From NCBI GenBank assembly GCA_035235625.1, contig CP141145.1, forward strand, positions 43,442,668 through 43,506,667: a DNA stretch of 64,000 nt, read 5' to 3'. A program made the position numbers and the translations under genes. Position 1 is the first letter of the stretch. Every line of letters begins with the position of its first letter. A model generated the notes under the pieces. It made no database searches. It saw nothing but the letters and a program-made list of their open reading frames with translations, and was not told where the DNA came from. This DNA is from Saururus chinensis. Taxonomy: Eukaryota; Streptophyta; Magnoliopsida; Piperales; Saururaceae. This document shows, in pieces, positions 12,682 to 25,605 of this stretch.

Positions 12682-15600
12682 TTAGCCTACAAGTTTTGCA
12701 CGATTCTCTTCCACAATTTTTTGGAACTCTTTCTGACTGGCTGTAATCAAACCTTTCACGGTATCAAAGGTCGTCAGCCTGATACTGCAAGACCGTAAAA
12801 CAAAAAAGTTAGGACTTCCAGATTCCTATCACAACTTGTAAACTGCAGCTTCTGAATACATTTTGCTAAAAAATATAAAAGAATAAACACATATGAGGAC
12901 GCTGGACGGGAGCCAAATTAACCTGCTGTTTGGAAGATTTTTCAAAGCATTGGGCACAAAACCCCGATATAATCCCACAAGCCCATCACGTTCAACAATA
13001 CCTGCATTTAGGCAAGCAGATTAACTGTTCTCGTGAAATTAAGACTTATTTTTTCAAAACAAGATGTAACAATAAATAGACAACATTATACATATTGGCT
13101 TACATAAAACTCAAGCTTGTCAAATAGTAAGAACCATGACAACAATTTGTGCATTTAAAAGGAGAAGTATAACTGCAATATTAGGACTTTCTTGATCTTA
13201 CCCACTGTCTTCTATATATGTGATCTAAAAAGAGACCTCTCATAATCATTACTTAAAATGTTGTAACGTTCTTCTTGCCCTTGTGGAATACAAATAACCT
13301 ACCTTACCTACTCATTGTGGTTAAAGTTCCAAGCCCCAAGGGTTCAAAAACACAGCAAGACTTAAAAGTTAAAACTCAATCATTGGGCTTTTCAGACTTA
13401 AAAAATTCGGCCAGATTAACTTGGACTGGTCTGGGGTTGATGTTTTCAGCATGCTGAACCAACCTGAATATTAATTATGAAGCATCCAGATAGTAGAGTT
13501 CAGTCCACCTAACTACATAATGGCAATTTTTTAAACAAACCATAGGTTGGCAAAAATGACCAGTTTAAGTGTGCATGCAAGGTCCACGATGCAAGTTTAG
13601 GACAAGACAAGTCGCATAGGATTCAAGATAAAATGGACCATGCAGAACCATTTCCCAGCTGTTCATTTAACTAAAAAACAGGATTTTCTAAGGATATCCC
13701 TTGGTCAATGAGCGAGTTTCCAGCAATAAAATACAGCACCTTTTCTAAATTTATTTTTACATAATTTATAAACCCATTTTCTGAATTTGTATAAAAGCCT
13801 TTCTCTGGACATACAATAATTACTTACATTAACAACAAAAGCACTTATCCAGTTTTGTAATGAATAACAGCAAAAATAAAAATCAATCAAACACAGTGGT
13901 GCCCCTTAATGGACCTACATAGTGCAGAAGATGAATAAAGCATAAACTTATGTAGTAGCCACATTTTCCTGTGGCAAAGACCTGTTTCCAGGGATTCACA
14001 ATGGAAAAATAAAACAACTTCACTGTTCTTGATTACAAAAATATCAACAGCATTTACAATGATACTGATAATAAGTGGCAATCAAAATAGCTAATATAGC
14101 TAATACCATAGCAAGGAAAGGAAAAGGGTAATATCAGGTAGCCCAATATAAAATGTTTTGGTTAGTCTATTTGATCCTGCACTACTTTTATTTGATTAGG
14201 AAAATTGTACAAGTAACTTAGGAAGAAAAGAAACATTTTAAATGCATAGGAAGTTCTCCATGCATATTTACATAGAATTCATGACAGTGATATCAAATCC
14301 AAAGAAGAAACTAATATAGATTTAACAGCAAAGAATACAAGACACTATTTTGAGAGTACTTCTTTCAAATGTTCATCATATCAATCTTGCCTGGAACTGC
14401 ATCTAGCACCGTTCTGTAAGGTGAACCCCTCATTTGCATTTGCCTCCGAACAGTATCCAGTGGATAGCACATAAGTGTAGCCAGTGTTGCAGACACTAAT
14501 GCGGTTGCCAGAGAGGCCTCTGGCCGCTTCTGATACTTTTCAGGCAGCGATTTCTTCACCCTAGCAATTTATACACCATACATTATAATTTCATCTACAA
14601 ATGTAATTCATTTACACACATGTGCATATCACAAAGAAACAAAGCTGGTGTGTGGACTTACAAGTCAAAAATGCAAAAATTGACAGCAATATAAGGAGCA
14701 ATGCCAATAAGTGAAGGTCCAAGACCACTGTAAAAGGAAGCAAACCCTTCTTCTCTTAGCATTTTTAGTGCAACCTGTATATAGTAACTGTCAGAACATA
14801 ACTATTGCAACAAACAAATTCAACAATAAACGATGAAGGAAAAAACAGATAATTTTACCTCGGACATCGTTATGACACCTGGTTCAACAGCCAATCTTAA
14901 TCTCAGAACATCTAGTGGGTATGTTACCTACATTATGCAGTAGAAAGATTGTAAAGAACTCATTGGTTGTAGTGTCAGAGAGTCAGCAAGAGAGACAGAA
15001 AGTCCATGTATCATACCAGAGTAGATGTCATGCCGGCACAAGCCCCAGCTGCCAGTCTCCCTATAACAGAGAGTTCAGCATCTGCTCCCTTGAAAAGTTT
15101 CTGCAGCTCAGATGCAAACTGTTTTAAGCAATATTCGACACTAAAATGCAGATTATAAATAAGCCTTGAACATTAAAAATTCATATATTATATCATTTTC
15201 GGGTGAAGGCAACAATACCTTGTAAGTCTCGTAAGCAAACAGTTGAACGGCACTGTATGGAATTATTCGTATCACCTAAGAAAATACATGAAAAGAGCAT
15301 ATTAAGCTACTGTGAAAAATTTTACGAAATGTTATTCTCTAGTAAAGCTTAGAGGGCCCTAGAGAAAAACCTAGTTCACAGAGCAGCTCATGAAGAAAAC
15401 AAAAATTGAAGCAATATACCTGAGGAAGATTTCCTTTCCAGTACCCTTTAATTCCTTCGTCTTTGCCTATCATCGCCATTGCCTGCAAGTGATTAAAATC
15501 AGAAGCATATCTGAGTCCAAAGCCTGGTTGTTAACACAAAAGCACTGACATAAATATTGCCTAAAAGAGATGAATAACTAAGGCTAACCTCAATGAAGCC

Positions 15601-16230
15601 AATTCCCCTTTTCCCACCCTCTTCCATCGCCCGTAGCCCATGAGTCTGCAAAAGAACAGAAGCTGTTTTCGAATTAAACATCACCCTTCGTGAATGCAAA
15701 AGAAATCACCAAACCGCATTTTCAAAATATGAATTTTATCTAATGCAAAATCTAACTTTCATCGAATATGGCGTGACAGAAATGTAAAAAAAAAAAAGGA
15801 TGAGATAACAGCAGGAATGAATCCAAATTGCAGAGCCGAGAGGAGGAACAGAAAGAGAAAAACAGGGAACCTGCATGAGGAGCTTCACACGGTCGAGAGG
15901 GGCAGTGAGGGTCTTGGCGGCGGCACCGGCAATGGCTCCGGCCACGAAAAGGGCGGCTTCCCTGGGCACGAGAGCCAACAATGCAAGCGGGTGCTTTACG
16001 AACTGCTCAGGCGAGGGCGCCTCAGATGGAGCCTTGTCGAAGCCCGCCTTGGTCTCCACGGAGAGGGAGGCGAAGTTGGGCGAGGCGGGCCGCCGGCCGT
16101 GCAAACTACAGAAGGCGAAGGCGACACCCTGGCCTTCGTCCTCCAGCCCGACCGGCTCGGCCCGTGTTTCTCCTTCCCGTGGGCTCCGGAGGCCCGGAAT
16201 GGGGCGCCATGTCAGCACGCCTTCCCTCAT
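12682..16230 (-). CDS. Plastid ADP,ATP carrier, mitochondrial carrier family (EAAC/TAAC-like)
   Basis: This mitochondrial-carrier-family protein is predicted to exchange ADP and ATP (or PAPS) across the plastid envelope or thylakoid membrane, as known for Arabidopsis EAAC and TAAC. Ten exons, from the 5' end: 16230-15871, 15645-15589, 15482-15420, 15275-15219, 15100-15017, 14927-14859, 14774-14662, 14560-14391, 13001-12923 and 12784-12682. They encode 384 aa. The ATG at 16230 is the first in frame; a TTG lies just upstream. The N-terminal ~100 residues look like a chloroplast transit peptide. The three carrier repeats show TAPLDRVK, TYPLDVLR and CYPLDTVR (PxDxxR/K signatures), and the C-terminus is hydrophilic (EENRAKLVG). 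Exon 1 is GC-rich. The intron 14390-13002 (1389 bp) begins with GC instead of GT (CCAG|GCAAG). The frame and family similarity both require that junction. Choosing between EAAC and TAAC needs a tree. Confidence 0.93.
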
Positions 16231-19057
16231 CCCGTGCAATTCAAAGAAGCGCGGGGAATTCCTCCCGAGGGGGAGATAAGGTGGAGGGAGAGTTTGCAGA
16301 GAGGGAAGAAAAAAGAGGGAGGGTGGGTTTTAGACTTTGCGAGTTTATGAGGACGATTATGGTTAATGAAATACGATTTCTTGTTAATCAAATGAGCAGT
16401 TTGGGAGGAAAGATTAGGTGGAGAAGGCAAAGGTCCCTTCATCTTTGCTCCTCACGTGTCACGACACGAACGTGGTTAACGACTAGGGGCTGTCTTTGTA
16501 ACCACATTGAAAAGGATAAGAAAGGTACTTCTCCTCTAAGTTTTTCATGAGGATTATATAAGATAAATTTCTTTCTCTTTTAAAAAGGTGGCTAAATAGC
16601 CCCCTAATCATTTCCTAATATAAGTAACTTTGTGGGAGTTTTTCAAGTCGTTCGATAGAGCTGAATATTAGCCGAATGTCTGATCGTATCTGATGCTTTC
16701 ACTGATTTGGGTCTCTTAGCTCACAAAGTCAATTGGTTTTTATTCGGAAGACGATATTCTTACACTATTTTTTTATGTTAAAAGTTTACTCTAATCTTTG
16801 ATTGGAAGGTTAATTATACCTAACAACATAGAAATTTATTTTTACCAAACTAATAAGAGGTGGAGTAACTCTTTGTGTAAAAAAAATTAGAGTAGAACTA
16901 TCATTTTCTTTTTCATAACTGTTTTTAAGTTTTTCAGATTTCATATTCAACTTAATCCAATAAGCCCTCAAAGTCGAGCTGCTGCTCACTTGAGTCTAAG
17001 AGCTTCACAAATCAATCTTATTTTTAACCATTAATTTCATTTTGTTATTGCCAACAACAAAAAATTAAGATTAAAATCAAAATGGATAGTTGAGGGGTGG
17101 GGTGTAATTTGCAAGCAAGAAGTCGAAATTCTTCATAGTTTAGCAATGGCGTGTCACGAAGCCACCAAAACTTTAGAAATAACTATTCTATTCTGCATTC
17201 GAACCAAAGAGACTAATCAAATCATGTCACGCCAAACGCAGATAAGTGGAGCACTATGTTGGATTATCAATCCCCCACAATACTTTTTTATTAACGAATA
17301 TACTATAAAATTATAAAGTATTTTTAATGCTTTCCATTGACAATGCCTAACATAAAGAACAAATGAAAGTCATTTATCTAGAATGGCGCACATGCTGGCA
17401 CATATTAGCGTCAATGCCAATAATGTTAATATATGTAAACATATACACCATTAATTTTAAATATCAACGGCTCATATATGTTTTTTAAAAATACTTCCAT
17501 TAATTAACGGAGAAGTGGGGTTCAATTTTGTCATCAAAGACATTCTACTTTATTCCCCCAGTTTTCAATATAAATTATGGCCATCTATCTACTTTCAAAA
17601 ACTAAATCAAAAACTAAATCGTACATATAATGTGTTAGCTAATCAAGGGACATAGAGCTCAAGCTTCTAGGAAAGACATTCATATTCTCGTGTACAGAGA
17701 AACTTGGTCATGGGCAACTATCGTCTGAGGACTGAGTTCTCACTCAGCAATTACTTTTACTGGGACACCTATTACGTTTTGACATAAAAATAACTCCCAT
17801 TATATTATGTTGCCATCGAATGACCCGCACTGAAAGTTAATAAATTTGGCAGTTAGTAACCCTATAGTCCATTTAATGGAAATTTGTGAATTGCACTTGT
17901 GTAGCCCCGTACTAACGAGGAACATTATATGTCAGCCACATCTTCTTCTAATTTACTTTACATAAAATAAAAGTCTTCCTCCAATTTAAGGTTGTTATTT
18001 CCCCAATGTCTCAATTCCCCAATTGCAGCTCACTTTTTCTATTAAGTATCATAAAATCTTCTGCACCTATTTAATTCCTCCTTTTTTATTAAATAATTAT
18101 TAGTAAGATTGTAGGTGCATTGCATGTGATATGTAAAAGTAAAGTGGTTTATAAAATAAAAGTACAATGATTGAATATAGTTTTATGCAAATGTGTTTGT
18201 ATAAACTATAGGTGGATGATTTGAAAATGTATTAAAATTATATTATATACAAGTACAATATGATAGGAAACAAATATAAACTTAGTGTCATCCTAATGTA
18301 TGTGAAATGGAAGCACATGTCAACAACCACGATATGACGATTCACCTACAAAAAGAAATAGGACAAAATTATGAAGTATGTATGATGTAGACATGTAGTT
18401 AAATACAATTTTTTTATTTACACTTTAATGATTATATATATTGTACTAACCATCTTTGCTTTTTGAAACTCCAACACAAATGTAAGACTTCAATAGGCTA
18501 CTTAATTTGCAATATTTTTTGTTGTATTTTTAAAGTGAATATGAATTTTTTCCAAAGGAATCCATCCAAAATGCTTATGTAGGCCGAATCATTTGAGCAC
18601 TACATTGAATGAAAACAAATTACTTGTTAAACAAGAAATGCCTAATAAAGAATAAAATAAATTAGTAATGAAATGTGATTACTTTAACCTTCAACTTTTG
18701 CATTTTATTTGCAGAATAGCATGTCATCCGCTCTCATTCTTTGTTAAAGTTATAACCCATATATAGTTGGTATCATCACCAAATTTCATATGAAATAAAT
18801 AGTTACCAATATAAAGTGTTTGTCATGTAAACAACTTTAAGACATGTGACTTACAAAATAAGGTAGTCATAAGTACCTACAAGTGTTTTTCAATTGTGAC
18901 TCTTTACAATTAGTACAAGAACAATTGTCATCCAAATTATATATTTTTTTGTGAAATTTAGAACATGATAGATACCACATGTCTAGATTTATTAAAGGAC
19001 ATGATACAAGCTTCTACCATGAGAAACACTCCCTGCAAATATAAATCAGATACAATA
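16231..19057. other. Intergenic AT-rich stretch, nothing recognised
   Basis: This contains the upstream region of the carrier gene, then AT-rich DNA. I see no gene, RNA gene or clear transposon end here. Confidence 0.5.
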
Positions 19058-21536
19058 TGTAACACCCGAGAATTTGCTAAATTCTCTATACTTAGATACT
19101 TGAAAATAAGTGGGTTTGACTTTTAGGTCTTTTTAGTATAATAACTTTCTTTATACATAAGGTTTGAATATAAAACTTTACTATTGAATAACAGAGATAA
19201 AGAGCTTCGTATAACTACCAAGAGTGCACAAATTAAAGCTTAAGTGATGAAGTTATGATAGATGAAACATCAAGCAAGTTTTGGGTGTACATATGAAAAA
19301 TAGTAAATTTAACTTTTGAGCATTCTCAATAGAATAACTTATCCTTTGGTTTAAATTTTATAGCCAAACTTTACGAATAGAAATTCGACAGACAATAATT
19401 TGAAACACATCTAAGAATGTATAAATCAGAGTTTGGATGAAAAAGTTATGGTTGTTTGAAGTTGGACTCGAGGAGTATTATGACTTGTAGATGCCTATCG
19501 ATCTAAACAGTGGTCATTCTTAAGATTATAACTTTTTCTACATAATGAATTTTTAAAATTTTGGGATTAGAAAATAGATAGAAATATCTTTCGTAACGGC
19601 ACTAAGAACATATTAAATAGAGTTCTTATTAGGAAGTTATGGTTGTCCGAAGTTAAGACTTGTTGTAGTCAAAAGTTGTTATCGGCAAGGTTTGATATGT
19701 CAATGACCTTGTCGATAGTTCAGGCAATTTTATAATTTTAGCTCAAAAACTACCCAGATTGACAATTTTAAACTAGAATTTTTTCCTCTTTCCCTTAGAA
19801 GTAATTTTTAAGACCTTTAGACTTCATGTCTTTTGGAAAAACCTCTCTAAATAAAGAAGAATAAGACCAATGTCTCTCCAAATTAAGATAAATTAAGGGT
19901 GAAATATAATTTTGCGGGCATTCACTACAACAAAATTGACTATTAGCAACGCTTACTGCAAGCGTCCCTAATAGCCATTAGTGACACATATAAAGCGTCG
20001 CTAATAATTTGGAAAAAATTATATTAATAAAAGTGTTGTCACTATTGCATATTAGCGACGCTTCATTAAAGCGTCGCTAATAGTATAGTATTAGTGACGT
20101 TTACAAAACGTCGCTATTAATGTATTATTAGCGACGCTTCATTAAAGCGTTGCTAAAAGTATAGTATTAGCGACGTTTATAAAGCATCGCTACTAAAAAA
20201 ATATTTTAATTTTTTTAATATATATATATATATATTAAATTAAATAAATAATTAACAATGACGTTTATTATTAAACGTCCCAAATAAGATATTATTAGCG
20301 ATGTTATACAAACGTCGCTAGTGTGTATAATTATTTAAAAAAATTAATTTATAAAAAAATAATTTAATACTATTAACGACGCTTAAAAATGCGTCACTAA
20401 TAATATAAAAATAAAAAATAATTAAAAAATCTTTTAGCGACATTGTCATATGTATGAGCGTCGCTAAACAAATTGAAATAATAAAAAATGGCACCAAACT
20501 GGGTCAGTACCCTGTTTGGAACGGGCCTAACCCACAACCTGCTCAAGGCATGGGTCACTGCACCCGCGCGGGTCAGTCCTGGCCCACGCGGGGTGTGGTT
20601 CAGTGTCGGTGTGGGTCAGTCCTAACCTGTGCGGGGCCATGCACACCCGCATGGGATCGTTCGCACCTGCTCAGGGCGGTTCACCCCGAGCGGGAAGGGG
20701 CTGGCGGTTCAGCGACGACCCGCAGAAGCAGGTCGAGGCAACCTGTTTCTACGGGTCCTCTTCAACCTCTCGACAGATAGGTTGAAGTGACTCCGCTGGC
20801 GGGTCCGATTCTGCCTTCCATCGTTAGGTGAGGACTGCTAGCTCCAAGCCTTCAAAAAATTTTCCGCTAGACGGAGCTCATCATCTCTCTGCTCAAAAAT
20901 ATCTCCCGTCAAGCCCACTTCCTCTGACGAGGATGCATCGGGCACGGGCGACTAGTCAAGTTCATCGGAAATGCCGGACAGATCTTCATCCTCGGACCCA
21001 AAGCTGTCGTTTTTCCTATCCCCACCGCTGACGGAGAAGGGACGAAGAGAAGCGAAGGTGGAAGCGGAGGAGGAGAGGAGAGAAGACGCTGCGGTTTCAC
21101 AGTTGGGACGGCTGCCGGAGGTGATGGCATATAAAGTATCGGGCAAAAATTCACTTGAGCGCGAGCTCGGGCGAATTTCAGCCCGCGGGATATATTTAGC
21201 GACGTTCTTAAAGCGTCGCAACCAGTTCCTATTTGCGACTCTCAATTACAAGCGTCGCAAAAAAATCCTATTTGCGACGCTCCATTACGAACGTCGCAAA
21301 TAGTAAATAGATTAGTGACAGTAAAAAGATAGCGCCGCTCATACAGTAATATTAGCGACGCTATCTTTTAACCGTCACTGATGTCTTAATTTTTTTTTTA
21401 AATACTATTCGCGATGCTCGATAATGAGCATCACTATTATTATTACTAAATGGTGACGCTTCTAAATAAGTGTTGCCATTTATTATTCTATTAGTGATGC
21501 TTAGTTTAGAGCGTTGCTGATAGTTTTTTTTTTACT

Positions 21537-22105
21537 TTTTCCCTCCCTCTCTTTCCTCCTCTCTCCTCACCTTCTCTCTCTCTCCCATCTCTCTTATCTC
21601 TCTCCTCACCCTCTCTCTCCTATTTTCTCTCTCCCTTCTTTCTCCTCACCCTTTCTCTCTCTCCTATTTTCTCTCTCCCTTCTCTCTCTTGTCTCCCTCT
21701 CCTCACCTTCTCTCTCAACCCTCTCTCTCTAACTTCTCTCTCCTCACCCTCTCTCTCCTATTTTCTCTCTCACTCTCCCTTCTCTCACTTGTCACCATCT
21801 CCTCACCCTCTCTCTCTCCCTCTCCTTTCTCTCTCTCCCCTCCTTTCTCTCTCCCTCTCCTTTCTCTCTCTCTCCCCCCTCTCTCTCCCTCTCCTCTCTC
21901 TTCTATTCCTCTCTCTCCCTCTCCTCTCTCCTCTAATTTCAATTTTTTATTTTTAAAAATTAATTAATCTCCATCTATTCTCTCTCCTCTCTCTCCCCCC
22001 TCTCTCTACTCTTCCTCTCTCCTCCCTCTATCCTCTCTCTCTCTCTCCTCACCCTCTATCTCCTCCATCTCACTCTTCCCTTTCTCTCTCTCTCTTTGAT
22101 TCCTA
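21537..22105 (+). repeat. CT-rich low-complexity tract
   Basis: About 570 bp of CTCTCTCCCT-type sequence inside the CACTA element, interrupted near 21935-21970 by an AT-rich break. The opposite-strand equivalent, a GA-rich run, lies at about 22394-22475, so the two could pair as a hairpin. Open frames across it are low-complexity artefacts. Confidence 0.85.
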
Positions 22106-22665
22106 TCTTCTCTCTCTCTTTTATTATAATTTATATTTTAAAAATAATAAGAAAATTTAAGAAATAAAATATATTATATCTAAATAGTAAAAGTTTAATC
22201 TATTATTAACACTACTTTTATTAAAAATTTAATATTTATTATATATACAAATAGTGAATACTCAATAAAATATATATTATATTTAGGAAGTTTTTTAAAT
22301 TTATTATTTATCAAATAAAATTAATAAATCTATTCACAACGCTTATAATTACTTGTCGCTATTACAAATGCTATTTACAACGCTTATTTCAAGAGGAGAG
22401 AGAGGAGAGGAGAGAGAGAGAGGAGAGGGAGAGGGAGAGAAGAGAGGGAGAGAGAGAGGAGAGGGAGGGGAGAGGGACATTAAATAATTTTTTTTGTTTA
22501 ACATTTTTTATAAATTATTTTATTTTATAAATAAAAAATAAAATAAATACTATTAGCGGCGTATTATTCTATACGTCACTAATATTTTTTAAAAAAATTA
22601 ATAACTTATTTTAGGACTATTAGCGATGCTTGTCACAAACGTCGCTAATAGTTATGATTTTTTTA

Positions 22666-22668
<3 letters not shown>

Positions 22669-22752
<84 letters not shown>
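22669..22752. repeat. (TA)42 microsatellite
   Basis: An uninterrupted run of TA dinucleotides near the right end of the CACTA element. Confidence 0.97.
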
Positions 22753-22756
<4 letters not shown>

Positions 22757-23865
22757 CGATGTTTGTGTAAAGCGTCGCTAATATCATTAGTATTTGTGAC
22801 GCTTTAAACTAAGCATCGCTAATAGTTCATTTTTTTTGCGACATTTTTTTATGAGTCGCAAGTATAGGTTTTTAGCGACGCTTAGAGTTACGTCGCTAAT
22901 ATATACCTTGCTAATATTACATTTTCTTGTAGTGATTAGTTGGCATTGTACTTAAGAAAAGATTTCAACACCGTAAAATAGGTTGAATTGCTAACTTTGT
23001 ACCGTGATTTAACATGAAATATGCATGTATGATTTAAATTATTAAATCATTAGATATGAAAGCATGAAGAAATGATTATTTGGTAATTCATGTCATGGGT
23101 TGAGAAAACATGATCTTATGTGTGATTGCAAACCTTAATTTCATGCTTTGGTTTTGAAGTAATTGCATGAGATATGTTTTGAATACTTACATGACATGAA
23201 AGCATATATAGGATAATTTATAAGATTTTGTCATGATTACATTTTTATATCATGTTTTTCCTATGTTTAATGATAAATTGATAGTAAGAATTATTATTTA
23301 TTATTATAGGAAGGTTATGTGTGGGAAGTATTATGTTATATTATGATATGAAGCAATATTGGGAAGTCACAACAATTTCTATCATTCCTTCCTGTCCATC
23401 AACACATCATGATGCCACAAAAGAGATGATAGTCTTGTTATCGATGAGCATCAACATGTCGATGTGCCACCGAAAGGTCACTAATAGTGAGGTCGATGCA
23501 TCAATGGAAACAGTTACCTTGTCATTCCACTATCAGCAAGGGTTTGACGCATCAATAAGTTATTAATGGTCATCGGTGACTTATTCAACACATCGATGAG
23601 TCCGCTAACAGTTATTCAATTTTGGGCATTTTTACAAATATGGTCTTGGCTAATCTTGTGTTGAAAGAGTAAGATTTGATTGAAGAGTTAGTTAATCTAT
23701 CCATTGAGAATATATCATGTGAATGAAAGCCTATGATAACTAATTTCACAATTAGATCTCAAGTAGTGCAGAAAATTTTGAAAGCTCAACTCTTAGATCA
23801 AGAAATTCAAGAGAATGAAGGAAAGAAAGATTTCTTAAGAGGACTAGTGGTGGGATAAGGTTTAG

Positions 23866-24380
23866 GAATAGAGTGGTAGTTCCTAATGTAGAAGAATTGA
23901 AGGAGTTGTTAGAAGTTGTACATCATTCACAACATATAATTCATCCTAGAGGAACTAAGATATATAGAGATTTAAAAGAGGGATTCTGGTGGAGCAAAAT
24001 AAAAAAGGATATTGGTGAATTTGTGTCTAGATATTTGTTTGTCAATAAGTTAAGGTTGAACATCAAAGACTAGCAGGAACTTTAAACCCTTTAAACATTC
24101 CAGAATATAAATAAAAGAATATTACGATGAATTTTGTTGTGGTATTACCTAAAACTTTAAAAAATTTGATGTTATTTTGGTAGTGATGGATAAATTGACC
24201 AAATCTGCTTATTTCCTACCCATTAGATGGACACAATCACCCAAAAGTTTGGTAAAATTATACATTCAAAAGATAGTGAGATTACATGGAAGTTTACTAT
24301 CAATTGTATTGGAAAACATCCTAGATGCTTTGGGAAGTAATGAAAGACACCATATTAAGCATTAGTTTGAATAAAGTTGG
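23866..24380 (+). pseudogene. Ty3/gypsy integrase fragment
   Basis: The frame at 23866-24073 reads VVVPNVEELKELLEVVHHSQ, then HPRGTKIYRDLKEGFWW and KKDIGEFVSRY. This is the zinc-binding HHCC region of gypsy integrases, with the second cysteine motif lost (the family has CxxC; here LFVN). After a stop and frame changes, 24180-24330 continues with MDKLTKSAYFLPIRWTQSP and KLYIQKIVRLHG, the start of the integrase catalytic core. Stops and shifts make it non-functional. Confidence 0.85.
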
Positions 24381-25381
24381 AGAAAGACAACTGATGAAAA
24401 AAGAGTTAATGTTTTTTTGCATTGAGAAGATTAACAAAGAAGGGAGAAACTCCTCATGATTAGAAATTGTCGGAGAAGTATATGGATTTGTGATTAAGTT
24501 TGAAGGGAAAAGACAAGTTGAGTCAATGCTTTGTTAAGTCATTTAAATCGTTAGATAGATTTAACAAGTTTTTGGTAGGCTTCAGTGTGGCAACACTCAT
24601 AAGTGAACATCTCTCAAAGGGAATTGTTGAGGAGAAACCATGTGGCAATTTCTCTCTCTTGGCACCAACAAGTAATTGTATGTGCCTTCTTTTGGAATTC
24701 TTTGACCAAGTCTCTCAACCTCCTAACCACTTTATCTTTGACTCAGAAACTAACCTCTTGGCTTAACTAATCACAACTTATTTGACTTGGTCACTCTAAT
24801 CACAAGCCACTTGTGTTTAGAGGAGATTTTTATGTGAAAATACTATAAAAATGAGCAAAAATCTCCCTTCCCCCTCCCACACATCCCTCCCTCTCCCATT
24901 GTGGTGTGCGCCTCTCCCTTTCTCTCTCTTTTTCCCCTCTTTCTTTCTTTCTCTCTCTCTCTCTTCACGTCTCCTTCTCTCTTTTATCTTTTCCATCCAT
25001 TTTCAATTTTATTTCAATTTCTTTCACTCTCTCTTCCAAATCAAGCAAAATTGATTTAAACTTCTCCCTCATACTAGATCGATCTCTTTCTCTCTCTCTA
25101 AATTCTTTTGTACTATGAATCATTACTTAGAAAGTTGTTTGTTTTCATAGGATCCAAGTGCATGGAGGTCGAGCCTGAATCGTAAATCGGTGGTAAGGGA
25201 ATTGACCTATGATTCTAGATTATTATGAATACTCATTAGCACTATTAGGAACTATATGATTTTTAGAGTAGGGTTTTATTGAATTCCAGTACGAAGTAGA
25301 TTTTTTGTTTATTTTATTGTATTTTCGTAAATATTTAGTTGAATGATATTTTGGTTTAGTATTAGAAAATCCATATATAAA
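24381..25381. other. Gene-free remnant after the integrase fragment
   Basis: AT-rich DNA with a CT-rich stretch at about 24850-25110. It is probably part of the same decayed retroelement, but nothing in it is diagnostic. Confidence 0.4.
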
Positions 25382-25603
25382 CAGGTGGTGCATGTCTATC
25401 ATAAGTTCATGTCATAAGGTGTTGCGTTAAGTCCAGCAACGAGTGCAACCCTTGTGTTTAGTTGCCACCATTTAGTTCAGAACCCTGAACAGATTGCTAG
25501 TGAAAAGCCGGAAGAAGGCGAGGATGACATCAAGTCATCATGCTCCTTATGCCCTAGGCGACACACGTGCTACAATGGCCAGGATAGAGGGTCACATTCC
25601 CAA
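25382..25603 (+). pseudogene. Nuclear copy of plastid 16S rDNA, 3' portion (plus orientation)
   Basis: The sequence matches the 16S rRNA region around E. coli positions 1040-1260. Visible are CAGGTGGTGCATG, AACGAGTGCAACCC, GTTTAGTTGCC, GATGACATCAAGTCATCATG and GGCGACACACGTGCTACAAT. The GTGTTTAGTTGCC form is plastid-like rather than mitochondrial 18S. Scattered substitutions, mostly G-to-A and C-to-T, mark it as an old plastid-to-nucleus transfer and not a functional rRNA. Confidence 0.85.
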
Positions 25604-25605
25604 AG

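Larger units (their letters stand above)
19923..22934. mobile_element. Non-autonomous CACTA (En/Spm-like) transposon
   Basis: The left end is CACTACAACAAAATTGACTA, and the right end in reverse is CACTACAAGAAAATGTAATA. Both ends are flanked by the 3-bp duplication ATT (19920-19922 and 22935-22937), the TSD length expected for CACTA elements. Subterminal regions carry many paired copies of TTAGCGACGCTT and AAGCGTCGCTAA, the usual transposase-binding-type repeats. The 3012-bp element has no transposase frame. It holds a long CT tract, a GA tract, a (TA)n run and a GC-rich core (about 20500-21190) unlike the rest. Confidence 0.85.
19058..25381 (+). mobile_element. Decayed Ty3/gypsy-like retroelement interrupted by a CACTA element
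   Basis: It begins TGTAACACCCGAGAATTTGC at 19058, a typical plant gypsy LTR start. After the nested CACTA element there is a degraded integrase remnant at 23866-24380. No intact gag, protease, RT or RNase H is visible, so most internal sequence is deleted or unrecognisable. The right limit is set arbitrarily at the start of plastid-derived DNA, and no matching 3' LTR was identified. Confidence 0.5.

Noticed and set aside
15817..16550. Plus-strand open frames up to 189 codons
   Set aside because: They are antisense to the GC-rich first exon of the carrier gene.
21514..21967. Leu/Ser-rich frames that look like membrane proteins
   Set aside because: They are translations of the CT microsatellite.
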